Source of the DNA: Muribaculaceae bacterium Isolate-037 (Harlan)
GTDB taxonomy: Bacteria > Bacteroidota > Bacteroidia > Bacteroidales > Muribaculaceae
Assembly: GCA_003762615.1 (NCBI GenBank)
Contig: RIAZ01000010.1
Location: forward strand, 62,001 to 126,000
Reading direction: 5' to 3'
Length of the DNA: 64,000 nucleotides
Shown: piece after piece, positions 38,289 through 46,302 of the stretch
How positions within the stretch are numbered: the stretch's first letter is position 1
How the letters are laid out: the number at the start of each line of letters is the position of its first letter
Made by a program: the position numbers and the translations under genes
The notes under the pieces: generated by a model
What the model saw: only the letters and a program-made list of their open reading frames with translations
Told to the model about the DNA's origin: nothing
The model's database searches: none

Positions 38289-38607
38289 ATAATATAAATG
38301 TTTGTCGTTAAGCGTGACGTTCAGAAAATTAAACTATGACAAAATCTTTTAGGTGAATTAAAATTGGAAAATCTATATGCGGGTAGAATTATAATTTTGT
38401 ACATCAAAATTCGCCCCTTGAAATTAAATTCACAAAAATTATTCCTATGTTTTTAATATACCTTCGAAACATATCTATTTGGTATAATTCACAACATCGG
38501 TTATTTCGCTCATAGAATCAACCAATCAAGAAAGAACAATGTTATGGGATGTTTAACATTTCCAAAACAGAAAAAAGGCATATTTGTTTTGAGTATCGTT
38601 TTGTTGT
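38289..38607. other. AT-rich intergenic region
   Basis: No plausible gene. A TAATTTTG box occurs on the plus strand at 38392-38399 with no gene after it on that strand, so it may be chance. Confidence 0.4.
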
Positions 38608-39138
38608 TTAATATAGTGATTCAAGGAATATTACGCCCGCAGATTGAGCATATACTTTGCCTAAATCTATGTGAATTGCATTATTCCCCTTTATAATTTC
38701 GCTTATTTCTGCTATCTCGCGTTTAATCTCATTGCCAATTATCTGACAAAATCCCTTATAATGATTTTGAGCCTGAATAAGAATATTGAACAGACCTCTT
38801 GATGGATCATCGAGATTATAATTGGTTTTGAGGTCTAAATAAACCCGCTCAAAAGGGGTTTTATATATTGCAAAAAATGTCTGGGTAGAACAAGTACGAA
38901 GATGTTTTTTATCGGCTTGACTTAATTTGAATACCGGAAGAAACAGCTCATCAATCATATTGATAAACAAATCTTCCTTGTTCTTATTGAAATAGAAGAT
39001 AGCCCCTCTTGTCTGGCTTATGTTTTTCTCCAGCATAGAAACGGATATGGCATCCCATGTTCCGGTTGCCATCAGACGGTAGCAGTTACGAAGGATTTCC
39101 AGTCGATTTTGTTCCGTTTTTAATTTGCCCATCTTCAT
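38608..39138 (-). CDS. TetR-family regulator 1
   Basis: 176 residues from the ATG at 39138 (MKMGKLKTEQNRLEILRNCY); a second ATG at 39132 is equally possible. The open frame extends upstream to 39213 but that part lies in a hairpin repeat. The N-terminal helix-turn-helix (ISVSMLEKNISQTRGAIFYF, then NKNKEDLF) is the TetR signature; the ligand-binding part is unremarkable. Its likely target is its own region or the ketosynthase gene just upstream on the same strand. Confidence 0.8.
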   Translation of the reverse strand: MKMGKLKTEQNRLEILRNCYRLMATGTWDAISVSMLEKNISQTRGAIFYFNKNKEDLFINMIDELFLPVFKLSQADKKHLRTCSTQTFFAIYKTPFERVYLDLKTNYNLDDPSRGLFNILIQAQNHYKGFCQIIGNEIKREIAEISEIIKGNNAIHIDLGKVYAQSAGVIFLESLY

Positions 39139-39145
39139 AACAAAA

Positions 39146-39213
39146 GTGCGGGAGAACGCGCCATATGCGAAACCTGTGGAAGTGGTTGAAGAAATGACAC
39201 AGCTCCCCCGCAC
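39146..39213 (+). repeat. Hairpin element A
   Basis: Arms GTGCGGGAG and CTCCCCCGCAC enclose a core, ATGCGAAACC followed by TGTGGAAGTGGTTGAAGAAA, that is shared with elements at 39222-39300 and 41488-41552. It ends 8 bases before the TetR-1 start codon; on the plus strand the core also reads as a 10-residue peptide frame (MRNLWKWLKK). Confidence 0.6.
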
Positions 39214-39221
39214 CTATATAC

Positions 39222-39300
39222 GGAGTGAGCAATCATATCCATCCTCTTTCTTCTTCAAAAACTTCCACATTTTCGCACAGAAAGATGGACTAATGACTCC
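39222..39300 (-). repeat. Hairpin element C
   Basis: On the minus strand, arms GGAGTC/…ACTCC and CCATCTTTC/GAAAGAGGATGG enclose the core GTGCGAAAATGTGGAAGTTT. It lies 23 bases after a minus-strand -7 box, so it would be in the leader of TetR-1, in inverse orientation to element A. Confidence 0.6.
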
Positions 39301-39324
39301 TCTATTTTACAAATTTATTTTCTG

Positions 39325-39332
39325 CAAAGATA
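39325..39332 (-). promoter_or_regulatory. -7 box upstream of hairpin C and TetR-1
   Basis: TATCTTTG on the minus strand (39332 to 39325), between the ketosynthase stop and hairpin C. The transcript would carry hairpins C and A (antisense) ahead of TetR-1. A -33 TTTG is not seen at standard spacing. Confidence 0.5.
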
Positions 39333-39354
39333 GTAAAAATTTACCGAATGAACG

Positions 39355-40494
39355 TTATCTACAAGTCAATAATGCTATCCCATATGAAAATCTCCCGCTT
39401 TCAGGAACCAAAAGCAATATCTGATCTCCTTTTTCGAGAGGTTTTGTTCTAATCAGTTCATCCAAGGCAGCAAAAGGAGCAACAGAACCGACATTGCCAA
39501 CCCATGTAAGATTCGTATACCACTTGCTTGTTGGAAGACTAACGCCTTTCTTCTTTAGTTCCTCGTCAAGAATGTTGTAAAAGTACATTGAAGAAATATG
39601 CGGAATTACGTATCTAATACGATTTTCATCTGCTTTGTTCTTCAGAAGAGCATGTTGGGTAGCTTCGGCGAATAGCCGCATTATATGCTCGTTCAATAAT
39701 TTCACATCCTGCTTAATGCACCAGATGGACTTGTTGGAGATGTCATCTGCGCTGAATTCCTTCCAACTTTTCAGATTTCCGTCCGGTGTTTTTTCACACC
39801 ATTGGTACATGCACGCAGGAAGTCTGTTTGCATAGGAAATGACTTCTACCCATTCCACTTCAAGATTGATTTCGCCACTGGGTTGATTTTCCAGAAGTAC
39901 CGCAGCGGCTCCATCAGAAATCATAAATCTCAGGAAATCTTTCTCGAAAGCAATATATGGTCTTTCAGTTATTTTTGCAATGTGAGCGTATTCTTCTTCA
40001 AAGAATTTCGACAACAAAGCAGGTGATGGCAATTCTGATGTAGTGCTTATTGCGTTTTGTGTATTACCGCATTTTACAGACATAAACGCTGCCTTAAATG
40101 CTTGTATTCCACTCAAACAAACACCTGCACACGATATTATCTCCATTGGTTGCTCAAATGCTGCGCCATGTATCATAGAGGCTTGAGAAGGCAACATTTG
40201 GTCAGGGGTGGATGTTCCACACGCCAAAAACTGAATAGACCTTTTATCTGCACTGTTGGGAAGGAGCTTGTCAATGGCTTCTTTGGCAAGTTCAGAATTG
40301 GAATGAGTGATGTTTTGGTTTTTATCTATGGCATAGTATCTTTTCTTTATACCATTCTGTCGCAGAATTATAGGCATTACACGTGACTTCTTGTCTCCTA
40401 TTCTGCCCAGATATGCCTCAATTTCATCGTTCTCCACAGGATTGTTGGGAAAGAACGATGAGGTTTTTGTTATATAGACTTTATTGTCGGCCAT
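39355..40494 (-). CDS. Beta-ketoacyl-ACP synthase III-like enzyme (DarB-like)
   Basis: 379 residues from the ATG at 40494 (MADNKVYITKTSSFFPNNPV). The opening, IEAYLGRIGDKKSRVMPIIL and RQNGIKKRYYAIDK are close to the DarB/FabH-like ketosynthases of dialkylresorcinol pathways. Catalytic Cys is C122 or C126 in SCAGVCLSG; the His is in PHISS and the Asn in GNVGSVAPFAALDE. KAS III enzymes join an acyl-CoA or acyl group to malonyl-ACP; DarB links two beta-keto chains. No DarA cyclase, ACP or other pathway gene is next to it, so partner and product are unknown. Own promoter at 40526-40557; flanked by two TetR genes. Confidence 0.85.
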   Translation of the reverse strand: MADNKVYITKTSSFFPNNPVENDEIEAYLGRIGDKKSRVMPIILRQNGIKKRYYAIDKNQNITHSNSELAKEAIDKLLPNSADKRSIQFLACGTSTPDQMLPSQASMIHGAAFEQPMEIISCAGVCLSGIQAFKAAFMSVKCGNTQNAISTTSELPSPALLSKFFEEEYAHIAKITERPYIAFEKDFLRFMISDGAAAVLLENQPSGEINLEVEWVEVISYANRLPACMYQWCEKTPDGNLKSWKEFSADDISNKSIWCIKQDVKLLNEHIMRLFAEATQHALLKNKADENRIRYVIPHISSMYFYNILDEELKKKGVSLPTSKWYTNLTWVGNVGSVAPFAALDELIRTKPLEKGDQILLLVPESGRFSYGIALLTCR

Positions 40495-40525
40495 AGTCAC
40501 ATAATGCTCGTTATGAAATCGACCG

Positions 40526-40557
40526 CAAAGATAATGAATAATCTGAAATTCTCCAAA
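40526..40557 (-). promoter_or_regulatory. Promoter of the DarB-like gene
   Basis: -33 TTTG (40557 to 40554), 20 bp spacer, -7 TATCTTTG (40533 to 40526) on the minus strand, about 32 bases before the ATG. The remaining 40558-40778 has no supported gene. Confidence 0.7.
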
Positions 40558-40778
40558 CAAAAGTTACTCAACCGCACTCAATCAGCCATTCTTGAGGGCA
40601 AACATGAACGAAAGGAGCATTGATACCCAAACCGCAGACGGCAGTCGTAAATGCAGGTTTGAAAGGTATGAAATCCTGTAATTCTTTCACAACAAACTAA
40701 TAAACGAGACAAATAATCTACGGTATTGTTTCAACCCTTCAACAACAATTATACTTAATATCTATAAAAAGATAATCG

Positions 40779-41390
40779 TTAGAGCTTCAGTAATTTGTAG
40801 AGACTGATCATTTGGTTGCGAAGTTCAACCGTATTAAGCCCCATTGAAAGAGAGTCAAGGTATGCTTGACCATAAAAAATACAGATAAAATGTTTTGCGG
40901 TATTGACTATATCAATGTCATTCTTGATTTCATTATTTTCTATGGCTTTGCTAATCTGAGCTATCCATATCGCCAATTCCTTATTTCTATTTTCTAAGTA
41001 TCTCTCGTGCAGATCCGGGAAATACGAACTTATTTCCAGTATTAGCGAAATATAATATCTGCTGACATTACACACCGGCATCTCCGACATAATGCTACAA
41101 ATACCGGTCATCGTATGCTGGCATCTGTCCACATATTTGTTGATGAAATCCAATAGTGACTCAAACGACGGAGAAGTTATTTTATGTTTTAAATCTTGTT
41201 TGTCAACAAGGTAATGTTTAACAACTTCGTGGAACAGATTTAATTTACTGCCGGCATAATATGTTATAGCTCCCCTCGTCATGTTTGCTTCTTTTTCTAT
41301 GTCACTGATGCTGACCGAGTCGTATTGACGGGTCAAGAAGAGCCTGAATGCGGCTTTATAGAGCTGTTCTCTTCTGTTGTTCTTATACAT
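40779..41390 (-). CDS. TetR-family regulator 2
   Basis: 203 residues. N-terminal helix-turn-helix YKAAFRLFLTRQYDSVSISD and IEKEANMTRGAITYYAGSKL is a clear TetR domain; the C-terminal part has the usual helical ligand domain with two Cys. The upstream promoter carries a perfect 10 bp inverted repeat, which is the obvious operator for this protein (autoregulation). It may also control the divergent transcript. Confidence 0.88.
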   Translation of the reverse strand: MYKNNRREQLYKAAFRLFLTRQYDSVSISDIEKEANMTRGAITYYAGSKLNLFHEVVKHYLVDKQDLKHKITSPSFESLLDFINKYVDRCQHTMTGICSIMSEMPVCNVSRYYISLILEISSYFPDLHERYLENRNKELAIWIAQISKAIENNEIKNDIDIVNTAKHFICIFYGQAYLDSLSMGLNTVELRNQMISLYKLLKL

Positions 41391-41410
41391 ACGAAGACGC
41401 TTTTAATCCA

Positions 41411-41458
41411 CAAAAATAGAAAAGATTTGGCAAATGCACAAATCTTTTCTTATCTTTG
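41411..41458. promoter_or_regulatory. Divergent promoters over a perfect palindromic operator
   Basis: AAAAGATTTG (41420-41429) and CAAATCTTTT (41439-41448) form a perfect inverted repeat. On the minus strand the right arm supplies the -33 TTTG (41442-41439), with -7 TATTTTTG at 41418-41411 after 20 bp, driving TetR-2. On the plus strand the left arm supplies TTTG (41426-41429), with -7 TATCTTTG at 41451-41458 after 21 bp. One bound TetR would cover both -33 elements. Confidence 0.7.
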
Positions 41459-41759
41459 TAATTGCATTACAATCATAGAGTATTGTAGGTGACAGGCAGT
41501 CGTGAATGCGAAAATGTGGAAATTTTCTTGAAGAATCACACTGCCTGTTACCTTTATAATAACGATTATTATCCATATCTCATATTCAAGCAGATGATAT
41601 TGAAATGTTGTGTCTATCCATTGATTATTAAACGTTTGAAAATTGTAGCCTTATCGCTATCCATTTATGTCACGGATAATCTGCATTGTCATATTGAGAA
41701 GTACGGCTTTCCGATGTGTTTTACATATAGAGTATTGAGGCTTATATCACGTCTGTAAC
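41459..41759 (+). other. Plus-strand leader region with no convincing gene
   Basis: Downstream of the plus-strand promoter, 301 bases hold hairpin B and a weak GTG-started frame to 41758 (89 codons). I see no recognisable domain and treat it as a possible non-coding transcript or remnant. Confidence 0.4.
41488..41552 (+). repeat. Hairpin element B
   Basis: Arms GGTGACAGGCAGT and ACTGCCTGTTACC enclose core ATGCGAAAATGTGGAAATTT, related to elements A and C. It starts 29 bases after the plus-strand -7 box, the same relation as element C to its own box. Confidence 0.6.
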
Positions 41760-43028
41760 CTAAACAGGCTTACATTCGGACAATCCATATTTTCTCAATC
41801 TCGAATAGAGGGTCGGGCGTGTTAGTCCCAATATTGAGGCGGCGACGGTTTTATTGTTTTTGGCCAATTTCATTGCCTCTATTATCTCTTGCCTGTCCTG
41901 ACTGTTTTCACGGCATGTTCTGGACGGAGGTTCAAAGTGTAAATGCCGTGCCTTTATCAGAGGTGAGTCGCACGAAAATACGGCATTGTTGATGCAACAG
42001 CGCAGTTCGCGAATATTACCTTCCCATTTGTGGCTTGTCAGATGTCTTTTCGCTGATACTGAGAATCCTTTCGCTGATATTTGAGGATTATTCCGAGTAA
42101 GTTGTGAGACAAAGAATTCGGCGAACGATACGATTTCATCCCGGCATTCCCTCAATGAAGGGACATAGAGGGAATATTGCCGGATTATGTCATAAAACTC
42201 GCGGAGCAATATGCCGGATTTCATCATAGCGGAGAGATCTTTTGAAGACGAGGTTATTATCCGCGCGTTGAATCTTACAGGGTTCGATAAACCGACAGGA
42301 TAATACACACCGTCTTCGATGGCATGGGACAATATTGCCTGCGCAGCCAATGGCATGTCTCCAATTTCGTCAAAAAACAATGTCCCGTTGAACGCCCGCT
42401 CAAATAACCCCGGACTCTTTCTGCTGCCTGTACCCACCAATTGTTCCGGAATCGACGCCACATCCATTAGAGAGCATTTTACAGAGACGAAAGCCTTGTT
42501 GAATCTACTGCTGTCATTGAATATGCGTCTTGCGATCACACTCTTTCCTACACCGGACTCACCGTATATAGTCAAAGGGGCAGTTAATGGTGCAAACAAT
42601 CTTGCCTTACTGATGCACGCCTTATATAGTGTTCCCTGATATTCGTACAACTCCTCGCAGCTTTCTTTATCCGCGACAATCCGCGAAACAAGCATACAAA
42701 AGTCTTTGCGATTGATGAAGCGCTTGTCGATATAATCTATTGCGCCTTTCCGTATAAGACTAATGAGAAGTGCATTGTCATCTTTATCAAGAGCGCATAG
42801 GACAGGGGTGGCAGGGCTAAGCTCCAATATATCCGTTACAAGTCTCATACCATCACAAAGATGGCAAGACACATAAATGACGATAATGTCGAAAAGGCCG
42901 TTAACAATCATCCTTCTCGCAATCTTGTGATCGTCGAAATACCTCACTTCAAATTTATTTTTGTCTACCCATTCCGCCAACCGTAGGCAAAAGGTGCGGT
43001 CGTGGTCATAAATGAGAATCTTCTTCAT
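41760..43028 (-). CDS. Enhancer-binding-protein homologue lacking GAFTGA and phosphoacceptor Asp
   Basis: 422 residues with the architecture of an NtrC-type regulator: receiver (1-~125), AAA+ ATPase (~140-345), Fis-type helix-turn-helix (~380-418, NKTVAASILGLTRPTLYSRL). Walker A is GESGVGKS and Walker B FFDEIGDMP. The phosphorylated Asp is replaced by Tyr52 (DIIVIYVS), while acidic D8/D10 and the later Lys (IDKRF) remain. The sigma-54-contacting GAFTGA loop is missing: TGSRKSP stands where it should be. It is therefore unlikely to be a normal sigma-54 activator; it may repress, or act with another sigma factor. Start ATG at 43028. Confidence 0.82.
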   Translation of the reverse strand: MKKILIYDHDRTFCLRLAEWVDKNKFEVRYFDDHKIARRMIVNGLFDIIVIYVSCHLCDGMRLVTDILELSPATPVLCALDKDDNALLISLIRKGAIDYIDKRFINRKDFCMLVSRIVADKESCEELYEYQGTLYKACISKARLFAPLTAPLTIYGESGVGKSVIARRIFNDSSRFNKAFVSVKCSLMDVASIPEQLVGTGSRKSPGLFERAFNGTLFFDEIGDMPLAAQAILSHAIEDGVYYPVGLSNPVRFNARIITSSSKDLSAMMKSGILLREFYDIIRQYSLYVPSLRECRDEIVSFAEFFVSQLTRNNPQISAKGFSVSAKRHLTSHKWEGNIRELRCCINNAVFSCDSPLIKARHLHFEPPSRTCRENSQDRQEIIEAMKLAKNNKTVAASILGLTRPTLYSRLRKYGLSECKPV

Positions 43029-43343
43029 TTATCAGGCAATATCGCAACTGTTTAGTTAAACCATACTCTGTCGGTGATCAATTCACGCAATACATGATAC
43101 ATAACAATTGTAATGTTTTGATTGTTCGAATCCAACGGTTTTTACTGTCGGAACTTTACATATGTAAAATCATTTTACATATATTTGTGATTTACTGGCA
43201 CTTCTGAAAAGATGACAATACTTAACTCTCAATCCTGTTAATTAGGAACATAGCAAAAAATTCCATTAGAGACCGAACAAAAATAGTTCAAAAATATATG
43301 TTAATGTCACAACTCAAACAATGTAAAAAAATAGATACAATAA
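43029..43343 (+). promoter_or_regulatory. Intergenic region with palindromic operator and -7 box
   Basis: TTTACATATGTAAA (43155-43168, a perfect palindrome) is followed by a further half site TTTTACATATA and a -7 box TATATTTG at 43180-43187 on the plus strand, towards the RteC-like gene. The sequence looks like an operator/promoter for the small ORF and RteC-like gene. The rest shows no gene. Confidence 0.5.
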
Positions 43344-43502
43344 ATGGATTTAATTTCACTTACCGAGACAGAGTTCTTCCGAAAGCTGACCGACGGAGAG
43401 AACGACAACCTACACATAGCCTACAAGGACTTTGTGCTTCAAGACAGCAAGAGCAGTTGGCCGACTCAATATGACTCTATATCAACAGTATATATAAATT
43501 AA
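43344..43502 (+). CDS. Small ORF, 52 aa
   Basis: ATG at 43344 to TAA at 43502. The frame begins MDLISLTETEFFRKLTDGEN and ends STVYIN. The codon use resembles neighbouring ICE genes rather than random sequence, and it is 15 bases upstream of the RteC-like gene. No family recognised; it may be a leader peptide or a true small protein. Confidence 0.4.
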   Translation: MDLISLTETEFFRKLTDGENDNLHIAYKDFVLQDSKSSWPTQYDSISTVYIN

Positions 43503-43517
43503 ACGTATCAGACCTAT

Positions 43518-44270
43518 ATGGTAAAAGATTCCACTCAATGCAATTGCGACGGAGTCGCGGAAGGTCATATCGAAACGACAATCGGTATGACCGGAAATAA
43601 CAAGTCACTTGACAGCGAATCGCTCAATATCTTTATTCTGATTGAGCATGAGTTTTTCATCGGCGTGGAGACCGGGGAACTCGATAATCTCAAAGATACA
43701 TACGCTACATTCACAAAGACGGTTGTCATGCTTTTTCACGGCAGCCACAACAAATCGGAGGTACATTCAGCACTAATTGTAGCCGAGGATCATCTGACAA
43801 TCATCCTTGAAGATTCCACCCATCTTGACGAGAATTTTCTCCGCTTTGTAGAGCGTGCAATCAAATTCATCAAGCGTTATATTGACCGAATTGGGGAATG
43901 GGTGAAGAATAACCCCATGTACGACGGCGAAGTTGCAATCGTATCCGCAACCGTTTCAGAAGACAGCATTGCCGTTGAAGAAGTATCGTCTATCCAGTGG
44001 GAGGGTAAATTTACAGAATTGGTAGAGCTTGTTCTCGCGCTCCTGATTTCGGGGAAAATATCCGCTGAAACCGATGCCGAGTTTATCAGGACTATATTCC
44101 GTGTCTTCGGTGTCAAGAAGAGTCTGACCGAATACTATAAAGCCCTGAAAAAGATTGAAGAGAAGCATCCTAAGGATGATGACATGCCCGGTCGTTGCAA
44201 GGCACTTCGGCAGTTGCTCGAAGACACCGAGGAGGAACTTCAACGCAGGTACCTCGGCAGAAGGGCATGA
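43518..44270 (+). CDS. RteC-like regulator
   Basis: 250 residues, no signal peptide. The C-terminal third (IQWEGKFTELVELVLALLIS, then DAEFIRTIFRVFGV and a Lys/Glu-rich end) resembles the C-terminal half of RteC, the transcription activator of CTnDOT excision genes. The N-terminal half is less alike. The position upstream of the mob/tra region suits a control gene; no RteA/RteB partners are in the window. Assigned with moderate confidence. Confidence 0.6.
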   Translation: MVKDSTQCNCDGVAEGHIETTIGMTGNNKSLDSESLNIFILIEHEFFIGVETGELDNLKDTYATFTKTVVMLFHGSHNKSEVHSALIVAEDHLTIILEDSTHLDENFLRFVERAIKFIKRYIDRIGEWVKNNPMYDGEVAIVSATVSEDSIAVEEVSSIQWEGKFTELVELVLALLISGKISAETDAEFIRTIFRVFGVKKSLTEYYKALKKIEEKHPKDDDMPGRCKALRQLLEDTEEELQRRYLGRRA

Positions 44271-44273
44271 AAA

Positions 44274-44310
44274 ATCCGCAGCCATACGGATTTGCCGTAC
44301 AACTGCGGAT
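44274..44310. terminator. Bidirectional terminator between RteC-like and coupling-protein genes
   Basis: ATCCGCAG and CTGCGGAT flank a nested TACGG/CCGTA pair. It lies between two converging genes. Confidence 0.65.
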
Positions 44311-44320
44311 ATGATAAGGA

Positions 44321-46288
44321 TCAGTCGCTGTTAGCTTCCTGTGCCAGACGTACCTTCTCTCTAAGTACAATCTCTCTCACGTCCTGCTTCACTTGGTCGT
44401 AATTGTCCTGTATCGCTATCTCCATAGCCTCCTTTGTAGGAATGTCAGTCAGAATGGGGATAGGCTTGTAAGCCTTCTCTTCCCTCGCTACCGCTTTTGT
44501 GTCCACCACAATCTCGGCATGGAATATCTTCTGGTCGATACGCTCGTCGAAGTTGTCGCTCACCGCTCCGACGAACATTCCCTGCGTAAGCGTGGAAATC
44601 TTGCTTGCCGGAATAAGGCTGTCCATCTGCGTATTGATGGAGTGGCTCACGTCCTGACGGTTGATTGATATGGACTGACGTTTCTGGAGAACCTTGCCGA
44701 AACGCTCGGAGAGGGTCTTGGCGGTTTCACCGACAACCTGTCCGGAGAATATGTTGCCGACGGTGTTCATCACAACCGCCGCCTCCTTGTCGCCATAATC
44801 ACGTTTCAACTGAGAGAAGTCCTGAAAGCCGAGGCAGACAGCAACCTTATTGCTTCGCGCCGTGGCGATGAGATTGTCGAGGCCCTTGAAATATATCGTC
44901 GGTAGCTCGTCTATGACCACACCCGATTTGAGCATATTTTTCTTGTTGATGAGCTTGACAATACGGGAATTGTATAGACCGAGGGCGGCACCGTAGATGT
45001 TCTGACGGTCAGGATTGTTTCCGACACACAGTATCTTCGGATGCTCCGGGTTGTTGATGTCGAGGGTGAAGTCGTTGCCTGTCATTACCCAGTAGAGTTG
45101 TGGCGAAATCATACGCGACAGCGGGATTTTAGCCGATGCTATCTGACCTTGGAGCTGGTCCTGCGCCCCGCCTTTCCATGCGTCCATAAACGGCGAGAGA
45201 TAATTCTCCAGTTCACGGTATGATGTGAGTATCGGAAATATATCCTCATAGTTGCGGTTAAGAAACTCGATCGCGTGGGGGAAGGTGCAATACTTGCCAC
45301 CCTCGTAAATTTTCAAAAACCAAATAATAGCGGCCAACAGGATAATAGGCGACTCCACAAAGAAATCACCCTGCTTCTGAATCCACGTCTTATTCAAATT
45401 TAAGAGGATGGTGTATGCCGATTCGTATGCGTCGGCAATATCGGTCATGAAATCCGGGTGTATCGGGTTGCATCTGTTGCTGCGCATAGGGTCATCGAAA
45501 TTGATTACATAGAACTTTACCCCCTTCGGGTACTTGTCCTTGTTCTTCTTCAGATGATTATACACGATTGTGGAGAGATCCGGAAATTTGAAATCATAGC
45601 AATACAGCGCAAATCCTTTGTCTATCTGCTGTTTAAGAAAGTTGTTGACCACGGCAAACGACTTGCCTGAACCGGGAGTGCCAAGGACAATCGAGGCCCT
45701 AAACGGATTAACCACATTTATCCAGCCCGAGTGCCAACGCTTTTCGTAGTAGAACCTTGTGGGGATATTTATGGAATAGGGATTCTTTAACTGACGTGTC
45801 TCCTGCATGAACGATTCGTTCTCATCGTTGAAGCGGTCGTCCATCATGTTGTTCTTCAACATTCGGCTTATCCATATACCCGACATCAGCATACCGACAT
45901 ATCCAAGTATTGTGGATATGATGTAGGTATAGCGGTAGCCGAGAGGCAGAAGCCATGAGTTGAACAGAAACACCACGACACCAACGGCTCCCACAATTAT
46001 TATATGGCGCCATGTTATAGCCTCGTCCTTGACACCTTTCGTGCCGAAGCACGAAAGGGCAAGCATAAGCATCGCGAACAGTTTTGAGTTGAACGTATTG
46101 GCGAAAAGCCCGCACTCATTGTTGAAATTATTCAGGATTTTATCGACCACCATGTAGAACTCATTGCTGTCAACGGTCTCCACACGGGTGAAAAAGTAGA
46201 GATTGGCCACCACCAGCACAATGCTGATGGCCCGAAGAAAATCCATTATCTTGGCCAATGCCCTGAGGTCATCTTCTTGCTGACTCAT
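44321..46288 (-). CDS. Type IV coupling protein (VirD4/MobC-like)
   Basis: 655 residues. Four hydrophobic segments at the N-terminus (~17-140) anchor it in the inner membrane; the cytoplasmic ATPase has Walker A GTPGSGKS (~208) and Walker B VVIDELPTIYF (~451), with the VGNNPDRQNIYGAALGL and GETAKTLSERFGK regions of the T4CP family. It links the relaxosome to the transfer channel. Last gene of the mobA-mobB-coupling-protein group on the minus strand. Confidence 0.92.
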   Translation of the reverse strand: MSQQEDDLRALAKIMDFLRAISIVLVVANLYFFTRVETVDSNEFYMVVDKILNNFNNECGLFANTFNSKLFAMLMLALSCFGTKGVKDEAITWRHIIIVGAVGVVVFLFNSWLLPLGYRYTYIISTILGYVGMLMSGIWISRMLKNNMMDDRFNDENESFMQETRQLKNPYSINIPTRFYYEKRWHSGWINVVNPFRASIVLGTPGSGKSFAVVNNFLKQQIDKGFALYCYDFKFPDLSTIVYNHLKKNKDKYPKGVKFYVINFDDPMRSNRCNPIHPDFMTDIADAYESAYTILLNLNKTWIQKQGDFFVESPIILLAAIIWFLKIYEGGKYCTFPHAIEFLNRNYEDIFPILTSYRELENYLSPFMDAWKGGAQDQLQGQIASAKIPLSRMISPQLYWVMTGNDFTLDINNPEHPKILCVGNNPDRQNIYGAALGLYNSRIVKLINKKNMLKSGVVIDELPTIYFKGLDNLIATARSNKVAVCLGFQDFSQLKRDYGDKEAAVVMNTVGNIFSGQVVGETAKTLSERFGKVLQKRQSISINRQDVSHSINTQMDSLIPASKISTLTQGMFVGAVSDNFDERIDQKIFHAEIVVDTKAVAREEKAYKPIPILTDIPTKEAMEIAIQDNYDQVKQDVREIVLREKVRLAQEANSD

Positions 46289-46302
46289 ATATTATTAAGG
46301 TG

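Noticed and set aside
40604..40681. 25-codon frame (starts MNERSIDTQTADGSRKC)
   Set aside because: Very short and without a promoter on that strand; conservation unknown.
41489..41758. GTG-started 89-codon frame on the plus strand
   Set aside because: Begins inside hairpin B, has no domain, and its residues do not look like a folded protein; kept only as a leader region.
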